Part shown: in pieces, positions 9,559 to 20,517 of the stretch
Position numbering within the stretch: the stretch's first letter is position 1
Layout: every line of letters starts with the position of its first letter
Translations under genes and position numbers: made by a program
Assembly: GCF_014647035.1 (NCBI RefSeq)
Contig: NZ_BMOK01000006.1
Span: forward strand, 166,750 to 230,749
Origin: Sporolactobacillus putidus
GTDB taxonomy: Bacteria > Bacillota > Bacilli > Bacillales > Sporolactobacillaceae
DNA length: 64,000 nucleotides
Direction of reading: 5' to 3'
Notes under the pieces: model-generated
The model's input: the letters and a program-made list of their open reading frames with translations, nothing else
What the model was told of the DNA's origin: nothing
Databases searched by the model: none

Positions 9559-10212
9559 TCACAGTGACCGGCTGCCTGCCTTATGAATAAGGCCCAGAAG
9601 ATCGCTCATCTTATCCAGCAGAAAATCTGGCCGCATATTTTCCAAAACCGCGCGGCCTTTCATCGACCAGCCCACACCGGCCGTACGGACATGCGCTCTT
9701 TGCCCCGCCTGGATATCAGAAGGACTGTCTCCGACCATCAGTGTCACTTCCGGCTCTGCCGCCAGATTCTTCATGGCTTTTTCAACAGGTTCAGGATCGG
9801 GCTTGAGACGCGTCACATCGTCGCTCGTTACGACCGTATCAAAATAATCGGCAATCTGTGCGAATTCAAGTCCTTTGTTCACCATATCCCGTTTCTTTGT
9901 CGTGACGACTCCCAAAGCGCAGCCTTGATCACGGAGTTGTCCCAGCGTCTCTCGCACGTACGGGAACTCACTTACCATCTGATCGTGAAAATGGCTGTTG
10001 TGCTTTCTGTAGATCGCAATCATCTCATCGGTTTGACGGGCATCTATATGATTAAAACTGACTTCAAGCGGTTCACCGATAAATGGAATCAAGTCTTTGC
10101 GCGTATATCTTCCCGGGAAAAAGCGCTCCAAGGTATACTGAAAAGAGGCAAGAATCAATTCGTTTGTATTAATCAGCGTGCCGTCCAGATCAAATAATAC
10201 GGTTTGTATCAA
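9559..10212 (-). CDS. ppaX: HAD-family pyrophosphatase PpaX
   Basis: HAD hydrolase; PpaX splits the pyrophosphate released when HprK dephosphorylates seryl-phosphorylated HPr with inorganic phosphate. The 217-residue protein has HAD motif I DLDGTLINT near residue 8, motif II VVTTK, the Lys in RLKPDPEP (motif III) and motif IV GDSPSDI. It lies 43 nt after lgt in the order hprK-lgt-ppaX, which is why I prefer PpaX to phosphoglycolate phosphatase, the other common name for such sequences. Confidence 0.88.
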   Translation of the reverse strand: MIQTVLFDLDGTLINTNELILASFQYTLERFFPGRYTRKDLIPFIGEPLEVSFNHIDARQTDEMIAIYRKHNSHFHDQMVSEFPYVRETLGQLRDQGCALGVVTTKKRDMVNKGLEFAQIADYFDTVVTSDDVTRLKPDPEPVEKAMKNLAAEPEVTLMVGDSPSDIQAGQRAHVRTAGVGWSMKGRAVLENMRPDFLLDKMSDLLGLIHKAGSRSL

Positions 10213-10255
10213 TGTGAAACACTCCTGTTCATTTTAAGCCGGTCTTCTAAACTAC

Positions 10256-11062
10256 TCAGTCCAGATAACGCGGGCGTTTTTCTTTCCTGAGCCGCCAGTA
10301 AAGAATGAGGCCCGTTCCGACAATAATCAGTACCCAAGCGAGCCATTGGGATACACGAAGCGGTCCCAGCATCAGACTGTCTGTGCGCAGTCCCTCAATA
10401 TAGCTTCTGCCGATGGCGTACCAGATGACATAGGACATGAACAGTTCTCCCCGCTGAAGGTTCACGCGTCTTAAAATAAGCAGGAGGATAAATCCAATAA
10501 AATCCCAGACCGATTCATAAAGAAAAGTCGGTATGTAGTAAGTGCCGTTGATATACATTTGATTAATGATAAAGGTAGGTAAATGCATGTTTTCCAGCGC
10601 GGCGCGAGTGGTCGGTCCGCCATGGGCCTCCTGGTTCATAAAATTGCCCCAGCGTCCGATCGCCTGTCCAAGAATGACGCTCGGCGCCGCGATATCGGCC
10701 ACTTTCCAGAAGGAGAGCCCCCGCACTGCACAAAAAACTACCGTCGTCGCAACTGCACCGATCAGCGCGCCGTAGATGGCGATTCCTCCGTTCCAGATCG
10801 CAATGATTTGAGCAGGATGCTGAGCATAATAGGACCATTCAAAGACCACATAATAAATGCGCGCGCAAACGATCGCAATCGGTGCCGCAACTAAAATCAA
10901 ATCAATGAATGTATTTCCGGGGAGACCCCGTTTTCGCTCTTCTCTCATGGCCAGAAGCAGCCCGAGCAGCGCGCCCGTTGCGATAATAATTCCGTACCAG
11001 TAAATGTGGATCGGCCCCAGCTGAACAGCAACCCGATTTAAAGGTTCAATTGTCTGTCCCAT
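10256..11062 (-). CDS. lgt: Prolipoprotein diacylglyceryl transferase
   Basis: Integral membrane enzyme that moves diacylglycerol from phosphatidylglycerol to the lipobox cysteine of prolipoproteins. The start at 11062 (268 residues) has GAGGTG 9 nt upstream; a GTG 12 nt earlier lies within that ribosome site. The Lgt signature [16 protein letters not shown] is present near residue 140, and about seven hydrophobic segments span the protein, beginning with [18 protein letters not shown]. It lies 37 nt after hprK, as in Bacillus. Confidence 0.95.
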   Translation of the reverse strand: MGQTIEPLNRVAVQLGPIHIYWYGIIIATGALLGLLLAMREERKRGLPGNTFIDLILVAAPIAIVCARIYYVVFEWSYYAQHPAQIIAIWNGGIAIYGALIGAVATTVVFCAVRGLSFWKVADIAAPSVILGQAIGRWGNFMNQEAHGGPTTRAALENMHLPTFIINQMYINGTYYIPTFLYESVWDFIGFILLLILRRVNLQRGELFMSYVIWYAIGRSYIEGLRTDSLMLGPLRVSQWLAWVLIIVGTGLILYWRLRKEKRPRYLD

Positions 11063-11099
11063 CTCTTTTTTCACCTCAAAGTTGTAGATTCATGGGTGC

Positions 11100-12020
11100 T
11101 CATCGCTCGTGCAGCGTGTCATTTAACCGGTCCGAAAATTGCTGTGCTGCATGGTAGCCCATATTTTTCAAACGATAGTTCATTGCTGCAACTTCGATGA
11201 TTACGGCTAGATTTCGTCCGGGACGGACAGGCAGCACGAGTCTCGGAACCTCCGTGTCAATGAGTCTGATCTTTTCTTCGTCAAGCCCCAGCCGGTCATA
11301 GACTTTGGCCTGATCCCAGAGTTCAAGATGGATCACAAGGGAAACCCGTTTATAGTTCCGGACCGCACCTGCCCCGAACAGTGTCATCACATTGATGATG
11401 CCGAGTCCGCGTATTTCCAGAAGATGCTGAATCAGCTCCGGCGCGTTTCCGACCAGTTCGGACTCTCCCTCCTGGCGGATTTCGACAGAATCATCGGCGA
11501 CAAGCCGGTGACCCCTTTTCACAAGCTCCAGGGCGGTTTCACTTTTCCCGACGCCGCTCTCACCGGTTATGAGCACACCGACACCATAGACATCCACAAG
11601 AACGCCGTGAACGGCCGTCATCGGCGCCAAGCGAGATTCCAAATAATTGGTAATCATGCTGCTCAGCCGTGTTGTTTTCATTTTCGACTGCAGAATAGGA
11701 ACGTTCCGTTTGTTCGATGAAATGATAAACTCCTGCGGCACTTCGATACCGCGCGAGATGACGATACATGGAGTCTGCGACGTACAGATCTGGGAGGTGC
11801 GTCTGTAGCGTTCATCCACACTCAGCTCGTTGAAAAACGAGAGCTCGGTTCGGCCAAGAAGCTGCAGGCGGCGCCTCGGATAATAGGTAAAATAACCCGC
11901 TATCTCAAGACCTGGCCGCGAGATATCACTGACAATAATCTCGCGTTCGATACCCTTTTCACCGCTGACCAGTTTAAGATCAAAATGTTCAATCAGTTCA
12001 CTGACGCGCACTTTATTCAT
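11100..12020 (-). CDS. hprK: HPr kinase/phosphorylase
   Basis: Bifunctional enzyme that phosphorylates Ser46 of HPr and Crh with ATP or pyrophosphate and reverses this with phosphate, the central switch of carbon catabolite repression. The 306-residue protein has the conserved [14 protein letters not shown] with His138, Walker A GESGVGKS (153-160), the LVADDSVE segment, and the [10 protein letters not shown] family signature. First gene of hprK-lgt-ppaX. Both protein substrates fit the window: crh is encoded at 2.2 kb. Confidence 0.96.
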   Translation of the reverse strand: MNKVRVSELIEHFDLKLVSGEKGIEREIIVSDISRPGLEIAGYFTYYPRRRLQLLGRTELSFFNELSVDERYRRTSQICTSQTPCIVISRGIEVPQEFIISSNKRNVPILQSKMKTTRLSSMITNYLESRLAPMTAVHGVLVDVYGVGVLITGESGVGKSETALELVKRGHRLVADDSVEIRQEGESELVGNAPELIQHLLEIRGLGIINVMTLFGAGAVRNYKRVSLVIHLELWDQAKVYDRLGLDEEKIRLIDTEVPRLVLPVRPGRNLAVIIEVAAMNYRLKNMGYHAAQQFSDRLNDTLHER

Positions 12021-12364
12021 AAGCGATATCTGCTGCCGGACCCATTGAGCCCGCTTCTTTCTTCATTGTGCACCTGAGCGATATGTGGATGTTCCGGTCA
12101 GGCCGGCCTGCACTCCGAAAGCGTGAATTCCGCCGCAGCAAAAGCGTACATACCGGCGGGAGTTTTTCCCCTTCCTTTCCATATTGCGCCGAGCTGCCCG
12201 ACCCGGCGTTCCCGCAGGTTTCCCGTCTATTCCCATGCATCGCTTCATTCAGCATCAAAACATTGCAGTATCGGGTTCTCAAACCACAGCTGAATGAAGA
12301 GTGTAACATTTTTCATTTTACCATAGATGGTTCTTGGAGGTGTCTTCTTGTGCCTGCTTCATCA
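12021..12364. other. Non-coding gap upstream of hprK
   Basis: About 340 nt, fairly G+C-rich, without a gene I can support: the open frames here lack ribosome sites and family-like composition. It should contain the hprK promoter; I did not find a convincing -35/-10 pair. Confidence 0.5.
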
Positions 12365-12751
12365 TTAACCACGCCGCAGCGGTTTAATAATAAAAGTCTG
12401 AATGATCAGCTGGCAGATGGCCATGATAATCGCTACAATTAGCGCACTTCCAAATCCGTCAATCTGAAAGCCGGGGCCGATAATCACCGAGGTCAGATAA
12501 AGCATCAGGGCATTGATGATGAAAATAAAAAAGCCCAGGGTCACAATGGTGGCCGGAAGTGAAAAAAGAATCAGCACCGGGCGTACAAACACGTTCAGAA
12601 AAGAAAGAATGACGCTGGCCGCAAACGCCGTGCCAATGCCTGAAAGGTGGACCATCGTATGTAGATAGCCTGCAAGCGTCATCAGGATAATCATATTGAT
12701 GATGATATTGAGCAAGGTATTGGCAAACCACTTTTTCAACAATACATTCAC
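12365..12751 (-). CDS. yvlD: Phage-holin-family (YvlD-like) membrane protein
   Basis: Small integral membrane protein of the phage holin family 4 / YvlD group; in Bacillus it belongs to a stress-linked yvlABCD operon, molecular role unknown. I start it at the GTG at 12751, which overlaps the yvlC stop codon (GTGA), giving 128 residues; longer in-frame starts would run through yvlC. Four hydrophobic segments follow a short basic N-terminus, and the loop SFLNVFVRPVLILF is typical of the family. Translational coupling to yvlC is likely. Confidence 0.85.
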   Translation of the reverse strand: MNVLLKKWFANTLLNIIINMIILMTLAGYLHTMVHLSGIGTAFAASVILSFLNVFVRPVLILFSLPATIVTLGFFIFIINALMLYLTSVIIGPGFQIDGFGSALIVAIIMAICQLIIQTFIIKPLRRG

Positions 12752-12942
12752 ACTTTCTGTTCCGGAATAATAAAATAGGCGAGAAAATAACCAATGAGGC
12801 AAGGAAAAACAGCTGTCACCAAAGCCAGGATGAGAAAACCGATCCGGATCACTGTAGGGTCAATATTAAAATATTCACCAATGCCGCCGAGAACTCCCCC
12901 GACGATCCGATTGTTTTCCGAACGATATAATCTCTTCTGCAT
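12748..12942 (-). CDS. yvlC: PspC-domain membrane protein
   Basis: Short PspC-domain protein, 64 residues from the ATG at 12942, which has AGGGGGA 8 nt upstream. The PspC core KRLYRSENNRIVGGVLGGIG is followed by a membrane helix (GFLILALVTAVFPCLIGYFLAYF). PspC-type proteins sense or respond to membrane stress; the function of the single-domain Bacillus form is not defined. It overlaps the start of yvlD, matching the B. subtilis yvlC-yvlD pair. Confidence 0.88.
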   Translation of the reverse strand: MQKRLYRSENNRIVGGVLGGIGEYFNIDPTVIRIGFLILALVTAVFPCLIGYFLAYFIIPEQKV

Positions 12943-13095
12943 ACGCGCTTCCCCCTTATCGTCTTCTGCCACAATTTAACTATAACCTCACGGAATAGAG
13001 AATAACAAGCCGGAATTTTATTATTTAAAAAAAACTTTAATCTTCCAAAATCAATCGGCTGATCCGCATTTTAGAAGGACAGCTGCGGTTCGTTT

Positions 13096-15978
13096 TCACT
13101 GTGCCTTCTCCGCCGTGCGCTCCCGCTGTTTCACGCGGCCGCCCATCCGTTTCCGATCTCTTTCAAGAATCGGTTTCAGATATTTACCCGTATACGATTC
13201 CGGAATTTCGGCCACTTCCTCCGGCGTACCGGTTGCCACGATCGTACCTCCGCCGTCGCCGCCTTCAGGACCAAGATCGATCAGATAATCCGCAGACTTT
13301 ATCACATCGAGATTATGCTCGATGATCAAAACGCTGTCGCCGCTGTCGACCAGCGCCTGAAGCACAATGAGCAGACGGGCTATATCGTCGGTATGCAGTC
13401 CGGTCGTCGGCTCATCCAAAATGTAGAGGGCCCGGCCTTTCGTCCGCCTGTAAAGCTGGGACGCCAGTTTGACACGCTGTGCCTCGCCGCCCGACAAGGT
13501 TGTCGCGGGCTGACCAAGTCTGATATAGCCGAGGCCGACTTCAAAAAGCGGTTCCAGACGGCGTTTGATCCGCGGCACATTTTTGAAAAATTCAAGACCT
13601 TCCTCAACGGTCATGTCAAGCACGTCGGCGATTGTTTTCCCTTTATAGGTTACGTCAAGCGTCTCGCGATTATAACGCTTGCCGTGGCACACTTCGCAAG
13701 GGACGTAAACATCGGGCAGAAAATGCATCTCAATCTTGATAATCCCATCTCCGGTACATGCTTCGCAGCGCCCGCCTTTTACGTTGAAGCTGAAACGCCC
13801 TTTCTTGTAGCCGCGTACTTTTGCCTCATTCGTGGCAGCAAACACTTCGCGGATCATGTCAAATACACCCGTGTAAGTTGCCGGGTTGGAACGCGGCGTG
13901 CGGCCAATCGGCGTCTGATCAATCTGAATGACCCGGTCAAGCTCCTTGATTCCCCGCAGCTGCTTAAATTCGCCGGGCGCTTCGCGGCGGCCGTGAAGCT
14001 TCTGGGCAAGCGCTCTGAACAGCACTTCATTGACAAGGGTGCTTTTCCCGGAACCGGATACGCCGGTGACCACGGTCATGACGCCAAGCGGAAAACTGAC
14101 AGTGACATTTTTCAGGTTATTGGCTTTTGCGCCTTCAACCTTGAGCACGCGTTTGGTGATTTTTCTCCGTTTCTGTGGTATCGGAATGAACTTCTTTCCC
14201 GAAAGGTACTGCCCGGTCAGCGAGTGTTCATTCTCCATAATTTCTTTCGGGGAGCCCTGCGCCGTAATCCGTCCGCCATGCTCTCCTGCGCCCGGGCCGA
14301 CATCGATAATGTAATCCGAAGCCAGCATGGTGTCCTCGTCATGTTCGACAATAATCAGCGTGTTGCCCAGATCGCGCATATTGAGCAGCGTCCGGATCAG
14401 CCGGTCGTTGTCGCGTTGATGCAGACCGATTGACGGCTCGTCCAGAATATAGAGCACGCCCATCAGCTGTGAGCCGATCTGCGTCGCCAGCCGGATGCGC
14501 TGCGCTTCGCCGCCGGAAAGCGTCCCCGCCGCCCGGCTCAGTGTCAGGTAGTCCAGTCCGACATCGATCAGGAACCGGGTACGCTGCTTGATCTCACGGA
14601 GAATCAGGCGTGCGATCGACTGCTCCTTTGGCGTCAGATCCAGCGAATCGAAAAATTTAAGCGACTCCCTGATCGGCAGCTCCGTGACTTCGCTGATGTG
14701 CCTGCCGCCGATTTTCACGGCGAGTGCCTCAGGACGGAGACGGTAGCCGTGGCAGGTTGGACACGGCTTCTGCGTCATATATTCCGACATTTGCTCGCGG
14801 ATGAAATCAGAGGTTGTTTCCCGATAACGGCGGCTGATATTCGGAATGACGCCCTCAAAATACATCTCCTTGTCTCTGACATCGCCAAACTCGTTTTCAT
14901 AATGAAAATGAATACGCTCCATCCCCGCTCCAAAGAGCACGACGTTTAACTGGTCCTTAGGGAGATCGCGAACCGGCACATTCATGTCGATGCCGAAATG
15001 CGCACAGGCGGCCTGCAGCAGCTGCGGATAATACTGTGAACTTGTCGGTTCCCACGCCGCAATGGCGCCGTCCGTCAGCGACTTTGCCGCATCCGGTATA
15101 ACCAGATCGGGGTCAACTTCCATCCTTGACCCGAGACCGTCGCAATCGGGGCATGCCCCAAACGGACTGTTGAACGAAAACAGTCTCGGCTCCATCTCGC
15201 CGATGGAGAAGCCGCAGTATGGACAGGAATGCTGTTCGGAAAAAAGCAGTTCCTCGCCGCCGATGATGTCGACGACAACACGGCCCTCAGCCAGTCCCGC
15301 TGCCGCCTCAAGCGAATCGGACAGCCGTCCTTCGATACCTGGTTTAAGAATAATTCGGTCAATCACGACGTCAATGCTGTGTTTCTTGTTTTTCTCCAGT
15401 TTTATTTCCTCAGCCAGTTCACGCATCTCGCCGTCCACACGGACACGGACGTAGCCCTTTTTCTTAATCTCATCGAAAACCTTGGCCTGGGTGCCCTTCC
15501 TTCCGGATACGATCGGCGCGAGAATCTGCAGCTTTGTCCGTTCCGGATACGCGAGCACGCGGTCCGCCATCTGTTCAATCGTCTGCGATGTGATTTCAAT
15601 CCCATGATTCGGGCAAAAAGGATGTCCGATCCGTGCGAACAACAGGCGCAGATAATCATAAATTTCCGTTACCGTTCCGACCGTCGACCGCGGATTGTGG
15701 CTGGTCGTCTTCTGATCAATCGAAATAGCCGGCGACAGTCCTTCAATCGCATCAACGTCCGGCTTGTTTGTCTGGCCAAGGAACTGGCGGGCATATGCGG
15801 ACAGCGATTCAACGTAGCGCCGCTGGCCTTCGGCATAGATCGTGTCGAAGGCGAGGGACGATTTTCCGGAACCGGACAGTCCAGTAACAACAACCATCTT
15901 ATCCCGCGGAATCGTCACATTGACGTTTTTCAAATTGTGTTCGCGTGCACCTTTAACGACGATATTTTCCAGTACCAT
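13096..15978 (-). CDS. uvrA: Excinuclease ABC subunit A
   Basis: Damage-sensing ATPase of nucleotide excision repair; a UvrA dimer loads UvrB on lesions. The 960-residue protein has the usual length with two ABC modules: Walker [10 protein letters not shown] near residue 32 and GVSGSGKST near residue 645, signature [12 protein letters not shown] and [12 protein letters not shown], and zinc-binding cysteines ([29 protein letters not shown]). It begins 7 nt after uvrB, so uvrB-uvrA form one operon likely under LexA control. Confidence 0.98.
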   Translation of the reverse strand: MVLENIVVKGAREHNLKNVNVTIPRDKMVVVTGLSGSGKSSLAFDTIYAEGQRRYVESLSAYARQFLGQTNKPDVDAIEGLSPAISIDQKTTSHNPRSTVGTVTEIYDYLRLLFARIGHPFCPNHGIEITSQTIEQMADRVLAYPERTKLQILAPIVSGRKGTQAKVFDEIKKKGYVRVRVDGEMRELAEEIKLEKNKKHSIDVVIDRIILKPGIEGRLSDSLEAAAGLAEGRVVVDIIGGEELLFSEQHSCPYCGFSIGEMEPRLFSFNSPFGACPDCDGLGSRMEVDPDLVIPDAAKSLTDGAIAAWEPTSSQYYPQLLQAACAHFGIDMNVPVRDLPKDQLNVVLFGAGMERIHFHYENEFGDVRDKEMYFEGVIPNISRRYRETTSDFIREQMSEYMTQKPCPTCHGYRLRPEALAVKIGGRHISEVTELPIRESLKFFDSLDLTPKEQSIARLILREIKQRTRFLIDVGLDYLTLSRAAGTLSGGEAQRIRLATQIGSQLMGVLYILDEPSIGLHQRDNDRLIRTLLNMRDLGNTLIIVEHDEDTMLASDYIIDVGPGAGEHGGRITAQGSPKEIMENEHSLTGQYLSGKKFIPIPQKRRKITKRVLKVEGAKANNLKNVTVSFPLGVMTVVTGVSGSGKSTLVNEVLFRALAQKLHGRREAPGEFKQLRGIKELDRVIQIDQTPIGRTPRSNPATYTGVFDMIREVFAATNEAKVRGYKKGRFSFNVKGGRCEACTGDGIIKIEMHFLPDVYVPCEVCHGKRYNRETLDVTYKGKTIADVLDMTVEEGLEFFKNVPRIKRRLEPLFEVGLGYIRLGQPATTLSGGEAQRVKLASQLYRRTKGRALYILDEPTTGLHTDDIARLLIVLQALVDSGDSVLIIEHNLDVIKSADYLIDLGPEGGDGGGTIVATGTPEEVAEIPESYTGKYLKPILERDRKRMGGRVKQRERTAEKAQ

Positions 15979-15985
15979 AAGCCTG

Positions 15986-17956
15986 TTATCCCTCCGCCTT
16001 CAGTTCGTAGATAATATCCCTCAGTTCGGCAGCCCGCTCGAAGTCGAGCGTTTTTGCCGCCTCTTTCATTTCCTTTTCCATGCTGATGATGGTTTTCTTT
16101 CGTTCGGACTTCGTCATCTTCTGTTTCTTTTTCTTGCCGAAGCTGTCCCCGCTCTCGACGGAATAGGTTGCCTGTATCAATTCCGGTATCGCCTTTTTAA
16201 TGGTTTGAGGGATGACATGATGGGCTTCGTTAAACGCCGTTTGAATATTGCGCCGGCGCGCGGTTTCATCCATCGCCGTCCGCATCGAATCGGTCATGCG
16301 GTCCGCATAGAGGATTACCTTACCTTCCGCGTTTCGAGCGGCGCGCCCGATCGTCTGAATAAGCGAGCGCTCGGACCGCAGGAACCCTTCCTTATCCGCA
16401 TCGAGTATCGCGACAAGCGACACCTCGGGAATATCCAGTCCCTCGCGCAGCAGGTTGATACCAACAAGTACGTCGAACTCGCCGCGGCGCAGATTGCGGA
16501 TGATCTCGATCCGTTCAAGTGTCTTGACTTCCGAATGCAGGTAGCGCACCTTGACGCCCATCCCTTTTAGATAATCGGTCAGATTTTCAGCCATCTTTTT
16601 CGTCAGTGTCGTGACCAGCACACGCTCTTCACGCTTTACGCGAAGATTGATTTCATCGAACAGGTCGTCAATCTGCCCCTTGATCGGCCGAACTTCAATT
16701 TTCGGATCAAGCAGCCCGGTCGGACGGATAATCTGTTCAATCGGTTTTCCGGAATGTTCCAGCTCATAATCTGCCGGCGTCGCTGAAACATAAACGATCT
16801 GATGAACCTTCTCTTCGAATTCCTCGAATTTTAACGGACGGTTGTCCTTTGCCGAAGGAAGCCTGAATCCGTGATCCACAAGCACATTTTTCCGCGCCTG
16901 ATCCCCGTTGTACATTGCCCTGATCTGGGGCAGTGTCGCATGGGACTCATCCACCATAATAAGAAAATCTTCCGGAAAATAATCCATCAGCGTATAAGGC
17001 GACTCGCCCGCTTTTCTGAATGTAAGATGACGGGAATAGTTTTCAATGCCGGAACAAAATCCGACTTCCTCCATCATCTCCAGATCGTAGCGTGTCCGCT
17101 GCTCAAGGCGCTGCGCTTCCAACAGTTTCCCATTGTCCCGGAGCACCTTCAGCCTCTCCTCCAGCTCATTCTGGATGTTTACAATCGCACGTTTCATTTT
17201 CTCCTGTCCGGTCACAAAGTGGGATGCCGGATAGATAGCGACATGATCCCGTTCCCCGACAATTTCCCCCGTCATTGGATCCATTTCCGTCAGGCGCTCG
17301 ATCTCGTCACCGAAAAATTCAACGCGGATACAGTGATCGTCCCGCGAAGCCGGAAAAATCTCGACGACATCCCCATGCACACGGAATGTCCCGCGGGTAA
17401 AATTGATGTCATTGCGCGTGTACTGGATATCGACCAGCTCGCGCAGCATCGCATCGCGGTCTTTTTCCATCCCGGGCCTCAGCGAAACAACGAGCGATTT
17501 GTATTCTTCAGGAGAACCCAGTCCGTAAATACATGAGACGCTGGCCACGATAATGACATCGCGCCGCTCGAACAGCGAGCTGGTGGCCGAGTGCCGCAGT
17601 TTGTCTATTTCATCATTGATGCTTGAATCCTTTTCAATATAGGTATCCGTCTGCGGAATATACGCCTCCGGCTGATAATAGTCGTAATAGCTGACAAAAT
17701 ACCCGACCGCATTATTCGGAAAAAACTCTTTGAATTCGCTGTAAAGTTGGCCGGCAAGCGTCTTATTGTGCGCAATAACCAGCGTCGGCTTCTTTACCTG
17801 GGCAATCACATTCGACATAGTAAACGTCTTGCCTGTGCCGGTCGCCCCGAGCAGGGTCTGATGCTTTTTCCCATGTTCGATTCCTTCTACCAGCTCGCGA
17901 ATCGCCTCAGGCTGATCCCCCTGTGGTTTGTAATTTGATACAAGCTGAAAATCCAT
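15986..17956 (-). CDS. uvrB: Excinuclease ABC subunit B
   Basis: Helicase-like damage verification subunit of nucleotide excision repair, recruited by UvrA and recognised by UvrC. The 656-residue protein has Walker A GATGTGKT near residue 39, the beta-hairpin region ([20 protein letters not shown] begins it), the DESH box VDESHATLP, helicase motif QTIGRAARN and a C-terminal UVR coiled coil ([15 protein letters not shown]). First gene of the operon; a LexA-like box lies about 75 nt upstream. Confidence 0.98.
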   Translation of the reverse strand: MDFQLVSNYKPQGDQPEAIRELVEGIEHGKKHQTLLGATGTGKTFTMSNVIAQVKKPTLVIAHNKTLAGQLYSEFKEFFPNNAVGYFVSYYDYYQPEAYIPQTDTYIEKDSSINDEIDKLRHSATSSLFERRDVIIVASVSCIYGLGSPEEYKSLVVSLRPGMEKDRDAMLRELVDIQYTRNDINFTRGTFRVHGDVVEIFPASRDDHCIRVEFFGDEIERLTEMDPMTGEIVGERDHVAIYPASHFVTGQEKMKRAIVNIQNELEERLKVLRDNGKLLEAQRLEQRTRYDLEMMEEVGFCSGIENYSRHLTFRKAGESPYTLMDYFPEDFLIMVDESHATLPQIRAMYNGDQARKNVLVDHGFRLPSAKDNRPLKFEEFEEKVHQIVYVSATPADYELEHSGKPIEQIIRPTGLLDPKIEVRPIKGQIDDLFDEINLRVKREERVLVTTLTKKMAENLTDYLKGMGVKVRYLHSEVKTLERIEIIRNLRRGEFDVLVGINLLREGLDIPEVSLVAILDADKEGFLRSERSLIQTIGRAARNAEGKVILYADRMTDSMRTAMDETARRRNIQTAFNEAHHVIPQTIKKAIPELIQATYSVESGDSFGKKKKQKMTKSERKKTIISMEKEMKEAAKTLDFERAAELRDIIYELKAEG

Positions 17957-18029
17957 TCATCTGCCCTCCAATTGGCATGAATCATTAATAGAAGTATACC
18001 ACAGGACACTTTATAATAGGCAAATAATA

Positions 18030-18043
18030 CGAACAGATATTCT
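18030..18043. promoter_or_regulatory. LexA (DinR)-like box upstream of uvrB
   Basis: CGAACAGATATTCT matches 12 of 14 positions of the Bacillus SOS box CGAACRNRYGTTCG. It is 74-87 nt upstream of uvrB, whose orthologues are SOS-induced. Confidence 0.65.
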
Positions 18044-18104
18044 AAAAAAATATCTTTCATTACATGTTGGTACCCCTTGCACTATTTGCAGCCGACAGGA
18101 TCGG

Positions 18105-18230
18105 TCTATCGGTCGTCTCAAGGAGTTTATCAGTCGTTGCGCGCTGTTTATCGGTCGTCTCAAGGGGTTTATCAGTCGTCGCGCTCTGTTTATCGGTCGT
18201 CTCAAGGAATTTATCGGTCGTTGCGTGTTG
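18105..18230. repeat. 21-bp tandem array A (six units)
   Basis: Six head-to-tail units of exactly 21 nt: starts at 18105, 18126, 18147, 18168, 18189 and 18210. Each begins TTTATCRGTCGT (first unit TCTATC...). The second half alternates between CTCAAGGRG-like (units 1, 3, 5) and YGCGYKYTG-like (2, 4, 6), so there is a 42-nt higher-order period. The opposite strand reads as a TTDK-type heptapeptide frame, which I consider non-coding because it lacks a supported start and the unit length is a multiple of 3. It lies between the abrB terminator and uvrB. Confidence 0.9.
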
Positions 18231-18329
18231 TTCGGCCATTATGAACATGTGTATCTGCCGTAACGCATTCGCTAACTGTCCAGACGTACATAGATGAGCT
18301 ATCAGAAGTATCAATTTTTTTTATTTTAA

Positions 18330-18369
18330 TAAAGAAAAACGTCTCCACACATTGATATGGAAACGTTTT
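18330..18369 (-). terminator. abrB terminator
   Basis: AAAACGTCTCCACA (18336-18349) pairs with TGGAAACGTTTT (18358-18369); on the - strand the stem is followed by a T/A-rich run. Confidence 0.75.
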
Positions 18370-18387
18370 ATCGACTGGTAATAAAAA

Positions 18388-18684
18388 TCAGGAGTTTGAG
18401 TTTGCGTCCGCACCGATATATTTTTCAATTTCCTGGACAACTGCCTTGGCAGCCTTGCGGCTCAGGATCAGTTTGCCATTCGCAAGAACCAGATTGTCTG
18501 GCGATACCTCATTCGTAATCTGGCAGGCCATGCTCGGAACGTACTTTTTAAAAATAATGCGATCCTCTTCCGTAAATATTTCCAGCGGATCGCCTTCTTT
18601 GATATTCATCGTTCTTCTCAGTTCGATCGGTATCACGACACGACCCAGCTCGTCAACTTTTCGCACAATTCCGGTTGATTTCAT
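18388..18684 (-). CDS. abrB: AbrB-family transition-state regulator
   Basis: DNA-binding repressor of post-exponential genes. The 98-residue protein matches full-length AbrB: the N-terminal swapped-hairpin DNA-binding domain MKSTGIVRKVDELGRVVIPI with LRRTMNIKEGDPLEIF, and a C-terminal multimerisation domain (NLVLANGKLILSRKAA). It is monocistronic with its own terminator. The nearest ribosome site, GAGAGGAG, is about 14 nt before the ATG, longer than usual. A paralogue such as Abh cannot be ruled out from one window. Confidence 0.9.
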   Translation of the reverse strand: MKSTGIVRKVDELGRVVIPIELRRTMNIKEGDPLEIFTEEDRIIFKKYVPSMACQITNEVSPDNLVLANGKLILSRKAAKAVVQEIEKYIGADANSNS

Positions 18685-18999
18685 ATGTTATATTTTGGCT
18701 CCTCTCTCTCGATTTAGTAAGTTACTTAAAACAAGAATAGCACAATAAAAAAAAATCCATAAATAATAACTCTTTTTTTTGTAGGCTGAATTCTTTTTAC
18801 AGCGCCTTCAATCTGACAGTAACATTGATGGAACATCCGGGTAACGGAATAGCCGCCTCGGACCTCGCTTTCAGAACCTGCGGGCAGCGCACCTCTCAAA
18901 GCTGAATTCCATCCTTTACCTGTACCTGAAAAGCTGGAAATCGATACGGACGACCCCCGCTGCCGGATCCTGTTCCGAAAATAGTATTCGATGCTCCGA
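18685..18999. other. Non-coding gap between abrB and minJ
   Basis: About 315 nt. It should hold the abrB promoter near the A/T-rich 18720-18780. The middle (18790-18960) is G+C-rich with open frames on - that lack starts; no protein family is recognised there. Confidence 0.45.
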
Positions 19000-20202
19000 T
19001 CACGCTTTTGTCTTTCGATCATTTTCCCATTTAGCGGCTTCAAGAAAAAGCAGTCCGATTCTGTGCCCGTCATCTTGATGGATCGGCCCCTTCGCGAAAC
19101 GCGGTTCCCCGAAGCGGTCGATCACTTCAAGCTTGCAGTAGGCGGCGCGCTTCTGCAGCGCCTCATAAAAATCGTATTCACTGGTGACCTCCTGATCATT
19201 CGCCCGAAGAATCTCTTCTCCCATCCTGATTCCCATCCGGTCGCCGAGAGTGTGCGGTATGACTCCGACGACTCGAATGCCTTTGGTTGGCCTGATAAAG
19301 TAAAGCGGCCGCTTCTCCCGCAGATAGTGATGATACCAGACCAGCCCGAACCGGCTGATCAGAGCCAGAGCTCCTCCTATGACAGCTAGAACCGGAAGAT
19401 GAAGCGGATAGGAAAGACCAACAAACAAGCCTGTCAGAAGAACGTTCGCGAGAAGCCAGTGACCGGTGGCACGTACGGCCCGCCTTGGGAGCGTATGCGT
19501 GATCAGCTGAGCGATTCCGACACCAAGCGGAAAAAGCGCAAAACCGAACGAATGGCCCGCACCGGATACAAATGGCCATAGTCCGATTGATCCAACCGGA
19601 CCCGCGGAAGGGACGAGGAAAAACAGCGGAACAATCCAAAGCGCGCTCGCTTCGTGGGCGCCAACCTTGCTCCCGCGCCGACTGTCAATCAGGCGCGGCG
19701 AAGTCTGCCGCGCGCCCCAGCCGTACACAAGCAGACACTCGATCAAGAGTCCTGTGACAAGAAAAACGCCAAGGGAAAAGAAGTTGACCCCGCGGATCCC
19801 TTCGATCCACTGGTTAACAAGCGGATAGGGGGTTTTAATATCGGGAAGCAAATAAGCCGCGACAATCGTCAGCCCCCCTGCAATCGCCGGCGAAAGAAAA
19901 CGGAGCTGAGTGGTCAGCATAATAAGCAGATAGGCACACGACAGCAGCACGATCACACCCGCCGGCAGCGCGGTACCGGACAGGAGCAGCAGCGCCGAAC
20001 CGATAGCCCCCGTGATCAGGCTTGGCGCCGTACTCGAAAAAATGGTGTTGAACATACCGTAAGCCTTGACGTGGAACGAAAGCCTTTCCCGTTTCACCCG
20101 CTGCATGCTGAACAAGAACAGTCCCAAAATCAGCAAATAAAGTACAGGATTATAGAAAAACGAAGCAATTCCCAAAAATACCGAACGTACCATGTCACCC
20201 AT
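19000..20202 (-). CDS. minJ: Cell-division topological factor MinJ-like PDZ protein
   Basis: Membrane protein with about seven hydrophobic segments and a C-terminal PDZ domain; MinJ bridges DivIVA and MinD at poles and septa in Bacillus. The ATG at 20202 (400 residues) has GGGGGA 7 nt upstream. The membrane part spans roughly residues 10-300; the PDZ region (RVVGVIPHTLGDRMGIRMGE with EEILRANDQ) occupies about 310-385. Placement between uvrBA and ctpB matches B. subtilis minJ (yvjD). Confidence 0.88.
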   Translation of the reverse strand: MGDMVRSVFLGIASFFYNPVLYLLILGLFLFSMQRVKRERLSFHVKAYGMFNTIFSSTAPSLITGAIGSALLLLSGTALPAGVIVLLSCAYLLIMLTTQLRFLSPAIAGGLTIVAAYLLPDIKTPYPLVNQWIEGIRGVNFFSLGVFLVTGLLIECLLVYGWGARQTSPRLIDSRRGSKVGAHEASALWIVPLFFLVPSAGPVGSIGLWPFVSGAGHSFGFALFPLGVGIAQLITHTLPRRAVRATGHWLLANVLLTGLFVGLSYPLHLPVLAVIGGALALISRFGLVWYHHYLREKRPLYFIRPTKGIRVVGVIPHTLGDRMGIRMGEEILRANDQEVTSEYDFYEALQKRAAYCKLEVIDRFGEPRFAKGPIHQDDGHRIGLLFLEAAKWENDRKTKA

Positions 20203-20517
20203 CCGCAATTCCCCCAAAATCGATCAAATAAAAATTTCCGATAAGTTAAGAATACAGCAATTACGCATGATCTGCGAACTATATTCCTGTATTTTGGAAA
20301 TAATTTCATAGATCGACGGCCCGGTCTTTTTTCGCGCCGAGTAAAATAAAAAGACAAAAAGATCTTTTAAACTTTTTCCTGTTTGTTTGAGGAGACCAAT
20401 ACCTGCTCTTCTAAAAAATGAAAAATGGAACATTCACAAATCGTGAGCGTTCCGTTTTTGTCCTTCGTTTTATTCGTATCTTTCCGGAATTCGATGCGCC
20501 GTGTTCCAGTCCTTGAA
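20203..20517. other. Non-coding gap between ctpB and minJ
   Basis: About 315 nt: ctpB terminator on the high-coordinate side, then A/T-rich sequence that should contain the minJ promoter. No supported gene. Confidence 0.5.
20410..20454 (-). terminator. ctpB terminator
   Basis: GGAACATTCAC (20428-20438) and GTGAGCGTTCC (20444-20454) form an imperfect stem; on the - strand it is followed by ATTTTTCATTTTTT. Confidence 0.7.

Noticed and set aside
12013-12309. 98-codon - frame upstream of hprK
   Set aside because: Overlaps hprK, no ribosome site, Cys/Arg-rich composition without family resemblance.
13315-14433. 372-codon + frame opposite uvrA
   Set aside because: Shadow of uvrA in a G+C-rich codon context; similar long shadows lie opposite secA (27481-28689) and trxB (5721-6668).
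18105-18230. Array A as a CRISPR
   Set aside because: Units are contiguous 21-nt copies without 30-nt unique spacers, and no cas genes are near.
18060-18314. 84-codon - frame with TTDK heptapeptide repeats
   Set aside because: It is simply array A read in a frame that a 21-nt unit keeps open; no ribosome site, and other frames are open too.
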